Assembly (NCBI GenBank): GCA_965183855.1
Contig: CBCYMI010000032.1
Location: 1 to 22,964, forward strand
Reading direction: 5' to 3'
DNA from: CBCYMI01 sp965183855
GTDB taxonomy: Bacteria > Pseudomonadota > Alphaproteobacteria > Caulobacterales > Maricaulaceae
DNA length: 22,964 nucleotides
Below, piece by piece: positions 17,402-22,964 of this stretch (the stretch's first letter is position 1; each line of letters opens with the position of its first letter). Made by a program: the position numbers and the translations under genes. The notes below the pieces were generated by a model. It searched no databases. It was not told where the DNA came from and worked only from the letters and a program-made list of their open reading frames with translations.

Positions 17402-18586
17402 TTATCCATTTTGAGCCTTTTGAAGTAGTTTGTGATCTGCTAGAACGCAGGCCAGCATTGCTTCAACAATGGGAGGAGCTCTTAGACCAACACAAGGATC
17501 GTGCCGTCCTTTTGTAGAAATGATTTGATCTTTTCCATTACGGTCTATTGTTTTTTTTTCTTTTGGAATAGAAGATGTTGCTTTAAAGGCAATACGGGCA
17601 ATAATATTTTGCCCTGTTGAAATCCCCCCTAAAATACCTCCATTATGATTTGTTAAAAAAACGGGATCGTTTGATTCTAGCGACATATTCTGATTTTTTA
17701 TTTCATGAATGGTTTTATTTTCAAATGCGTTGGTTTTGTTCTGATTTTGAATGAGACTTTCAGCATATGCTTTTGAACACATTTCATCTACAGATTCATC
17801 TCCTGTTTGCATAATACTCTTAAATCCAGAACCGATCTCAACACCTTTTACTGCATTAATTGACATTAGAGCAGCTGCGAGATCTGCATCCAGTTTTCCA
17901 TATACAGGCGCTCCCCATCCAGCAGGGACATGCTCTGCGACAACTTCAATAAGTGCACCTATGGAGGTTTGTTTTTTTCTAATTTCTTTTAAATAGGTTT
18001 CCCATTTTGGAACAGAGCTCGCATCTGGACAGAAAAAAGGATTTTTTTGACATTCTTCCCAAGACCATTTTGTTCGATCGATCGCCAGTTTCCCTATTTG
18101 AATAATGGCAGCTCTGATTTGAATTTGTTCTCCTAATATTTTACGAGCAATTGCGCCTGCTGCAACACGCATTGCTGTTTCTCTGGCGCTGGAACGCCCC
18201 CCTCCTCTGGGATCTCTAATTCCGTACTTTCTTTGATATGTATAATCTGCATGTCCAGGTCTGAAAACGGTTTGTATGGGTATATAATCTCTAGATCTTT
18301 GATCTGTATTTTCTATTAATAAGCTAATAGGCGTTCCTGTTGTGACAGGGAGGTGTTGTTCCGTTTCCTGATAGGTTCCTGATAAGATTCGAACAATATC
18401 TGCTTCCTGTCTTTGAGTTACAAAAGGATTTTTTCCAGGTTTCCTTTGGTTTAAATAAGGTTGAATGTCTTTTTCCTGTAAGGGAATATTTGGGGGACAT
18501 CCATCAATAACACAGCCAATCGCTTTTCCATGTGATTCTCCCCAACTCATAAATCGGAATAATTTTCCAAAACTATTATAGGTCAT
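17402..18586 (-). CDS. aroC: Chorismate synthase
   Basis: Last shikimate-pathway enzyme; uses reduced FMN to convert 5-enolpyruvylshikimate-3-phosphate to chorismate. Signatures: MSWGESHGKAIG (His19), RPGHADYTYQRKYGIRDPRG (His112), GGGRSSARETAMRVAAGA, NHNGGILGGISTGQ and the C-terminal STKGRHDPCVGLRAPP. At 394 residues it is longer than the usual 350-370. The excess includes a polar Asn/Lys/Gln-rich segment at about 275-305 just before DPVFLTNHNGG, in a loop that varies in the family. All catalytic blocks are intact. The start ATG at 18586 has GAG nearby. It is divergent from pdxH, with 244 bases between the starts. Confidence 0.96.
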   Translation of the reverse strand: MTYNSFGKLFRFMSWGESHGKAIGCVIDGCPPNIPLQEKDIQPYLNQRKPGKNPFVTQRQEADIVRILSGTYQETEQHLPVTTGTPISLLIENTDQRSRDYIPIQTVFRPGHADYTYQRKYGIRDPRGGGRSSARETAMRVAAGAIARKILGEQIQIRAAIIQIGKLAIDRTKWSWEECQKNPFFCPDASSVPKWETYLKEIRKKQTSIGALIEVVAEHVPAGWGAPVYGKLDADLAAALMSINAVKGVEIGSGFKSIMQTGDESVDEMCSKAYAESLIQNQNKTNAFENKTIHEIKNQNMSLESNDPVFLTNHNGGILGGISTGQNIIARIAFKATSSIPKEKKTIDRNGKDQIISTKGRHDPCVGLRAPPIVEAMLACVLADHKLLQKAQNG

Positions 18587-18630
18587 AAAATTGTCTCGTT
18601 AGATGTTAAACGCAAGCCTGAACGTCAATT

Positions 18631-18664
18631 TGATCATTTTAAATTATCTTGATGATTATGATCA
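18631..18664. repeat. Inverted repeat between aroC and pdxH
   Basis: TGATCAT (18631-18637) and ATGATCA (18658-18664) form a 7-bp inverted repeat, 20 bases apart, in the divergent promoter region. Each arm contains the palindrome TGATCA. An operator is conceivable, but chance is not excluded. Confidence 0.3.
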
Positions 18665-18736
18665 TGAGAGCTATCCTTATAAAACATAGTCTAAAAATCA
18701 GATAGCGTAAATATAAGAAATAATCAGATATGAATA

Positions 18737-18766
18737 TTGTATTTAAAGATGTTTTATCATTATAGT
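18737..18766 (+). promoter_or_regulatory. Candidate pdxH promoter
   Basis: TTGTAT at 18737-18742, 18-base spacer, TATAGT at 18761-18766, about 65 bases upstream of the GTG start. The pattern is reasonable for sigma-70, but the surrounding DNA is AT-rich. Confidence 0.35.
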
Positions 18767-18830
18767 TCAAAATACTAATCGTAATTTGTACTGGATCCAT
18801 CATCCGTTTCTCTTTGAAGGATATATTATT

Positions 18831-19463
18831 GTGCTTAAGGATTATAAAAACGAGATACAAACCGATTTTGATGAGCCTTTTCATCGTTTTGATAATTGGT
18901 ATGAGAAAGCCAAGAAACAGGAATCAAATAATCCAAACGCCATGACCCTTTCTACGGTTGATGAGCATGGGCTCCCAGATAGTAGAATGGTTCTTTTAAA
19001 AAACCGAGATCATAGTGTTTATTTTCATCAATTTATATTTTTTACAAACAGGGAGAGCGGAAAGGGGCAACAATTAGCATTTAATCCCAGAGCGGCATTA
19101 TGTTTTTACTGGAAAAGTCTTAAGCGCCAAATTCGTATTCGTGGTAATATTACGCAAGTATCAGATCAGGTCTCGGATGAATATTTTGCTTCTAGACCAA
19201 GGAATTCAAAGCTTGGTGCATGGGCATCTAGGCAGTCAAGAATTATGAATTCCAGCTTGGATCTTGAAAAGGCTATTCTTAAAGAAGTTATCCGTTTTGG
19301 ATCTAAACCTATTCCTCGTCCTGAATATTGGTGTGGATATATGTTAGATCCTGTTTGTTTTGAGTTTTGGCAAGAAAAGCCATTTCGTCTTCATGATCGT
19401 ATTCATTATAGAATCAAGGAAGATAAGAATAAAAGCTGGATAAGAACAAAACTATATCCATAA
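18831..19463 (+). CDS. pdxH: Pyridoxamine/pyridoxine 5'-phosphate oxidase
   Basis: FMN enzyme oxidising PNP or PMP to pyridoxal 5'-phosphate in B6 synthesis and salvage. I chose GTG at 18831 because GAAGGA lies nine bases upstream; this gives 210 residues, the usual size. The frame is also open from a TTG at 18786, but without a ribosome site. Motifs: RMVLLKNRD, ESGKGQQLAFNPRAALCFYWKSL, the substrate/FMN segment YFASRPRNSKLGAWAS, and the signature FEFWQEKPFRLHDR, which fits the family pattern [FY]W[QHG]x4R[LIVM]H[DNE]R. The C-terminus is KLYP where RLxP is usual, a conservative change. The PLP made would serve aminotransferases; DapF itself needs none. Confidence 0.94.
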   Translation: MLKDYKNEIQTDFDEPFHRFDNWYEKAKKQESNNPNAMTLSTVDEHGLPDSRMVLLKNRDHSVYFHQFIFFTNRESGKGQQLAFNPRAALCFYWKSLKRQIRIRGNITQVSDQVSDEYFASRPRNSKLGAWASRQSRIMNSSLDLEKAILKEVIRFGSKPIPRPEYWCGYMLDPVCFEFWQEKPFRLHDRIHYRIKEDKNKSWIRTKLYP

Positions 19464-19473
19464 AATAAGGAAC

Positions 19474-19494
19474 TCTTAATATCTTTTATTAAGA
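19474..19494. terminator. A/T stem-loop after pdxH
   Basis: TCTTAATA - TCTTT - TATTAAGA is a perfect 8-bp stem 11 bases after the pdxH stop, in the convergent gap with the hydrolase gene. It is symmetric and could act both ways, but the stem is AT-rich and there is no U-run. A second small hairpin, AGCTAT/ATAGCT, lies at 19561-19576. Confidence 0.3.
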
Positions 19495-19628
19495 AGGCAA
19501 TCTAAAGAATTTGCAACTCATATTTTGGCAGGTTAATTTTATAATGATCCTGAAAATAGCAGCTATATACATAGCTCAGATAGAATTTGTATTATAAATA
19601 GATTAAATTTCTCAAGCCAGAATAAACA

Positions 19629-20546
19629 TTATGAAATTTTTATCCCTTTCTTAAGCTCATATATGCTTTGAATGCTGGGAGTTTGTGTATCATAAGTAAT
19701 TAGATTTTGTTCTGCCAGATGAATCATGTGCGCCAAAACAGAATGGCAAGCTGCAGGGTGTAGTTTTTTATCTATGTCTGCATATAGCTCGCTTACAATA
19801 TTCTTGATTGATTTTGGTTTTTCTTTTAGGCTTTCAATAATTTGTTTTTCTCTTTGTTTTCTATGCTGAATATAAGCTTTTATGAATGGTTTTGGGGTAT
19901 GGATTGGAGGTCCATGTGTTGGCCATATAATATTATAATCCTGTTCAAGTGTTTTTTGAAGACTTTTTAAATAAGCGCTCATCTGACCATCTGGAGGGCT
20001 TACAATAGAAGTAGACCAGCCCATAATATGATCACCAGAAAAAAAAGCGTTTTCTTCTTCAAGCGAATAACACATATGATTACTTGCATGTCCTGGTAGA
20101 TAATGTGCTTTTAATGTCCAATTTAACCCTTTAAAAATATCACCATCTTGAATACATATATCAGGTTTGAAATCAAGATCATCTCCTGCTTCCAATCGGA
20201 TACTCCCTCCATCTTGTTTCTGTAAAGGGGCGCCATACCCATACACTTTTGCACCATATTTTTTTGCTAATGGGGAGGCATAAGGTGAATGGTCAATATG
20301 GTGGTGTGTTACAAATACATGGGTTAATTTTTCTCCTCGAATTGCGTCATCTATGGCTTGTTCATGTTCAGGCATGATTGGTCCTGGGTCCAAAATCGCG
20401 ACTTCTCCTTTTCCAATAATAAATACATTTGTACCTGTATAGGTAAAGGGACCTGGATTTCGTGCAACCACACGTCTGATATGCAAAGAAACCTGTTCTA
20501 CTTGTTCATACGTAAATTCATAATCTTTCACAAAGGGAATTGGCAT
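19629..20546 (-). CDS. Metallo-beta-lactamase-fold hydrolase, LACTB2-like
   Basis: 305-residue cytosolic MBL-fold hydrolase with a C-terminal winged-helix-like segment, as in LACTB2/RNase-type or glyoxalase-II-like proteins. Counting from the longest frame (TTG at 20561), the metal ligands are complete: THHHIDHS (His86, His88, Asp90, His91), PGHASNH (His158), SGDH (Asp177) and PTHGPP (His216). FTYTGTNVFIIGKGEVAILD is the family N-terminal strand pair. The ATG at 20546 is preferred, because GGAG sits nine bases before it; an ATG at 20552 is closer to GGAG than normal. Substrate is not predictable: nuclease, thioesterase and lactonase activities all occur in this fold. It is on the same strand as the ATP-grasp-like gene, with a 223-base gap. 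Confidence 0.85.
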   Translation of the reverse strand: MPIPFVKDYEFTYEQVEQVSLHIRRVVARNPGPFTYTGTNVFIIGKGEVAILDPGPIMPEHEQAIDDAIRGEKLTHVFVTHHHIDHSPYASPLAKKYGAKVYGYGAPLQKQDGGSIRLEAGDDLDFKPDICIQDGDIFKGLNWTLKAHYLPGHASNHMCYSLEEENAFFSGDHIMGWSTSIVSPPDGQMSAYLKSLQKTLEQDYNIIWPTHGPPIHTPKPFIKAYIQHRKQREKQIIESLKEKPKSIKNIVSELYADIDKKLHPAACHSVLAHMIHLAEQNLITYDTQTPSIQSIYELKKGIKIS

Positions 20547-20784
20547 TCTCATAATCTCCAAAAAGTAGGATTTATTTATAGGTTAAGCATTTTTACAATC
20601 TAAGAAATTCAAGTAAGAATCAAATAAAAAAATAACTTTCTTCAATTTTATAATATTCTATTAAATAAATCAAATATATTTTAAAAATATAAATGCTATA
20701 AAACTATTTTTTAATGACTACTATAAATTATCTTTATTTACTAAAAATTTTTATATAGTGTTTTTGTATAGTTATGTTTTATGA

Positions 20785-21729
20785 CTATATTGTATTTAAC
20801 AAATAATATTCCAGGGATTTTGCCAGTTGTTTGGTTACTTTCCATTGGTCAATTAGAGATAAGGCAAGTGGGGGACCCATATCTGTTGTGTTTACATCGA
20901 CAATATAAAGTCTTCCTGTTTTTTGATCTCTTAAGATATCCAATCCTCCCCAGTCGACTTGAATCGCTTTAATAAATTCTTGGATCTTCTGGATTTCACT
21001 GATTGAGAAAACCTGTTCTGGTGAAATAATGCTGGCATGTATATTGGAATTGGAGAATCTATTTTCAATAGGTCTTTGTTTAATAAAGACAAGTGTTATT
21101 TTTCCTTTTAAGGTAGAACAGCGATAATCAGTGACAATTTGTTGTTTGGTTTCTGTATTATCAATAATATGTTGATAGACATAGCCTGGTTTAGGAGGAG
21201 TTGGACATTGAATAATTTGACCGTCATGGGCACCATTTTTTTCAGATTTTTCAACTGCAAATCCTTGATGTTTTTCTGGGTCAAGACTGAGTGGATATCC
21301 AAAAACCTGTTCAAATGTTTTTGTAACATGTGATTTTGAAATATCTTGGCATTTAAAATTCAAAAAACAGCGTGCTTTTGCGTCTGTTGGTATTAAGTGA
21401 TCTGATTTTGTTACATCTTCAAAGTGAAAGATAACATCTGCATTTCTATAGTCTTTTTCAAAATATGTATTGGATGCTTTAACAACATTAAATAAAAGAT
21501 ACCACGGTCTTGGAATATCAGGATAAAATGCAATTTTTATTGTTTTCTTTTTTAGAAAGTTTCTTAAATATAAAGAATGAGATCCTGCAAAAAAAGTGCA
21601 CCATTTTAAAGTATCTTTTACTAAAACTGTTGTCAGGGGAAGTTGAGCTCCAGTTTTATGTACATGAAACTCTAATCGATTCTGATTACGAATAAGTTTA
21701 AAATCACGGGTATGTAATAAAGATATCAT
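20785..21729 (-). CDS. Uncharacterised ATP-grasp-like protein
   Basis: I do not recognise a named function. The C-terminal half resembles an ATP-grasp fold: VEKSEKNGAHDG may hold the nucleotide-binding Lys, and VDWGGLDILRD followed by GRLYIVDVNTTDMGPP looks like the metal-binding Asp...Asp-x-Asn pair at the end of ATP-grasp ligases. The N-terminal half (RDFKLIRNQN to about DITKS-like positions) shows no motif I know. The frame is open to 21768. ATGs occur at 21762 and 21729; I chose 21729 because GAG lies six bases upstream and a candidate promoter ends only about 15 bases before 21762. This gives 314 residues. Carboxylate-amine ligase chemistry is possible but unproven, and the family is inference from the C-terminal motif only. 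Confidence 0.7.
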   Translation of the reverse strand: MISLLHTRDFKLIRNQNRLEFHVHKTGAQLPLTTVLVKDTLKWCTFFAGSHSLYLRNFLKKKTIKIAFYPDIPRPWYLLFNVVKASNTYFEKDYRNADVIFHFEDVTKSDHLIPTDAKARCFLNFKCQDISKSHVTKTFEQVFGYPLSLDPEKHQGFAVEKSEKNGAHDGQIIQCPTPPKPGYVYQHIIDNTETKQQIVTDYRCSTLKGKITLVFIKQRPIENRFSNSNIHASIISPEQVFSISEIQKIQEFIKAIQVDWGGLDILRDQKTGRLYIVDVNTTDMGPPLALSLIDQWKVTKQLAKSLEYYLLNTI

Positions 21730-21777
21730 ATAATACTCATAAGCGTACAAGTTATACAGCATAACCAATTTATAGGC

Positions 21778-21807
21778 TATAATCTGTTATAAACCTTATC
21801 TAGTCAA
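21778..21807 (-). promoter_or_regulatory. Candidate promoter of the ATP-grasp-like gene
   Basis: On the - strand, TTGACT (21807-21802), an 18-base spacer, and ATTATA (21783-21778). The -35 match is good. Transcription would begin near 21771, so an ATG at 21762 would be nearly leaderless while ATG 21729 would have a leader of about 40 bases. Confidence 0.4.
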
Positions 21808-22070
21808 TCCAGTTTTTTATATTTTTATAATCACTATTCTTTATGATCTGTTTTCTCTATATGGTTTAAAATATCAAAGAATAAATATAAGGAACATGTA
21901 TTTTATAGCCAGGTTATTTTTGAGCTATTTTAATAACTTAGCCTTGTCTGTTATAATCCTTGGTTCATCCTGTTTGATCTAGTATAATTTAGTATTTAAC
22001 AGGATATTTTTTATTTAATGTCTATCAATTAAACCGTTTTATCTAATGTTTATGAACTAGATTAAGTAAT
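21808..22070. other. Rest of gap between ATP-grasp-like gene and phosphatase gene
   Basis: With the promoter just described, this belongs to a 341-base non-coding stretch from 21730 to 22070. It contains the inverted repeat at 21967-22005. No coding frame or RNA gene was recognised. Confidence 0.5.
21967..22005. repeat. 8-bp inverted repeat with T-run on the + side
   Basis: ATCCTGTT (21967-21974) pairs with AACAGGAT (21998-22005) across 23 bases, followed on + by ATTTTTTATTT (written from the last AT of the stem on). It looks like an intrinsic terminator for + transcription, but the flanking genes are both on -. It may act on antisense or - transcripts, or be a binding site. Confidence 0.35.
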
Positions 22071-22964
22071 TTAAAGCCCAGGAAATACAATCTTTTTTTG
22101 TTTAACAATACTTCCATGCAGGTCTTTTAGTTTGAGATCCAAGCTTTTTGTTTCCCAATCAATTTCTATTATTCCATAATTTTCTCCTGTAAAAACAGAT
22201 CCTAGTTGATGGGAACCCATTTCTTTTCCATTTGATTTTTTTGGTTTGTTTAATGAAGAAGTTGTCATTTCATATAATGGATAGCCCGTTACCCCTTTTT
22301 TTTCATAAAATGCACCTATGTGGCGATCTCCAGAGATGAAGACAACGCCTTTTGCGCCAATTTCATCAATTAGTTTATATAGTTTGCTACGTTGATGTGG
22401 AAATAATTTCCAGGATTCATATCCATGGCTATCTGCAATAATTTGGATGGAAGAAATAATAAACCGTAATTCTGCAGGTTTTGATAATTGATCTCCAAGC
22501 CATTTCCACTGGAGATTTCCAAGTATATTATTTTGAGTTCCCAAAGAAGGAATATAGCGTTCTTTTCCGATTTGTTTATGATCAGTTGGTCTCCATGGCG
22601 TTTTAAACGAGCGTGTGTCGAGCAAGATAATCTGTATCCGTTTGCCTTTATCTCCGAATATCCAGGACTGATATAGTCCTTCTCTTTTGTGCCTTGGATC
22701 ATGTTCTGGAATATTCCAAAAATCTAGAAAAAGAGATTTTGATCGTTGTTTGATGAGTGAATTAGCACCACCATCTGTTATGCCATAATCTCCATCATCC
22801 CAGATTGAGATAATCGGAATTTTTTGTTGTGCGACTTTAAACTCAGGGCGTTTAGATAAAGTATAATAGGCTTTTTTAAGCCTAGAGACAGAATTTTTAT
22901 TAATCAAACTATTCCCATAGACATTGTCTCCAATTAAAGCCATTATATCTGGTTTTTCTGCAAT
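22071..22964 (-). CDS. PhoD-type alkaline phosphatase/phosphodiesterase, 5' end cut
   Basis: Metallophosphatase of the PhoD family, normally exported and cleaving phosphomonoesters or diesters with Ca2+/Fe3+ cofactors. The frame stays open to the right edge (residues IAEKPDI precede the ATG at 22943), so the true start and any Tat signal lie outside the window. Motifs in order: GDNVYGN (metal-bridging Asp, Asn), PIISIWDDGDYG, ILLDTRSFKTPW, a central ADSHGYESW, and FISGDRHIGAFY with the late metal-binding Asp and His. These fit PhoD well. The visible 297 residues are the C-terminal part. The downstream neighbour on the same strand is the ATP-grasp-like gene, separated by a long gap, so there is no operon link. 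No phosphate-regulation box was looked for, since the promoter is missing. Confidence 0.9.
   Translation of the reverse strand: MAEKPDIMALIGDNVYGNSLINKNSVSRLKKAYYTLSKRPEFKVAQQKIPIISIWDDGDYGITDGGANSLIKQRSKSLFLDFWNIPEHDPRHKREGLYQSWIFGDKGKRIQIILLDTRSFKTPWRPTDHKQIGKERYIPSLGTQNNILGNLQWKWLGDQLSKPAELRFIISSIQIIADSHGYESWKLFPHQRSKLYKLIDEIGAKGVVFISGDRHIGAFYEKKGVTGYPLYEMTTSSLNKPKKSNGKEMGSHQLGSVFTGENYGIIEIDWETKSLDLKLKDLHGSIVKQKKIVFPGL

Noticed and set aside
18639..18884. 81-codon frame on the - strand between aroC and pdxH
   Set aside because: It covers the candidate pdxH promoter and start, shows no family resemblance and is explained by AT-rich composition.
1..22964. CRISPR arrays, insertion sequences, phage or toxin-antitoxin genes
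   Set aside because: No regularly spaced repeats, transposase or integrase motifs, or small paired toxin-like genes were seen.

Overview
This is an AT-rich window of ordinary bacterial chromosome carrying housekeeping and envelope genes. Two kinds of evidence suggest an alphaproteobacterium, most likely a low-GC member of the Acetobacteraceae/Rhodospirillales. One is the protein signatures (Lpd ending GWTMQ, AroC with STKGRHDPC, MutS with a DPDELTP C-terminal helix). The other is the order mutS - murJ - trpS. The family placement is inference, since no rRNA gene or other marker is present. There is no tRNA, rRNA, CRISPR array, insertion sequence or phage gene.

Left part (1-9548), all on the + strand: the 3'-truncated-at-left lipoamide dehydrogenase gene (lpd), an AmpG-type permease, the mismatch-repair ATPase MutS, the lipid II flippase MurJ, tryptophanyl-tRNA synthetase TrpS and a periplasmic PCuAC copper chaperone. 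murJ, trpS and the chaperone gene are closely spaced and probably co-transcribed. ampG carries one frameshift and mutS carries two, yet the conserved domains remain readable across all fragments.

Middle part (9675-13718), all on the - strand: a DAACS-family dicarboxylate/glutamate symporter, diaminopimelate epimerase DapF, and two neighbouring META-domain (HslJ-like) lipoproteins that look like diverged paralogues. The first META gene has lost the frame of its signal peptide at an A8/T8 run.

Right part (13719-22964): a prolyl-oligopeptidase-family lipoprotein and a small secreted DUF11-like protein on +. Chorismate synthase (-) and pyridoxamine phosphate oxidase (+) are divergent. A metallo-beta-lactamase-fold hydrolase, an uncharacterised ATP-grasp-like protein and a PhoD-type phosphatase (cut by the right edge) follow on -.

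I see no clear new multi-gene system. The most notable signal is the cluster of single-base frameshifts, two of them in homopolymers and two of the four in mutS itself. Either mismatch repair has decayed with consequent homopolymer instability, or the sequence has consensus errors; the sequence alone cannot decide. Secondary points are Asn/Lys/Gln-rich insertions in housekeeping enzymes, the apparent absence of glnD between mutS and murJ, the META pair, and several strong intergenic hairpins.
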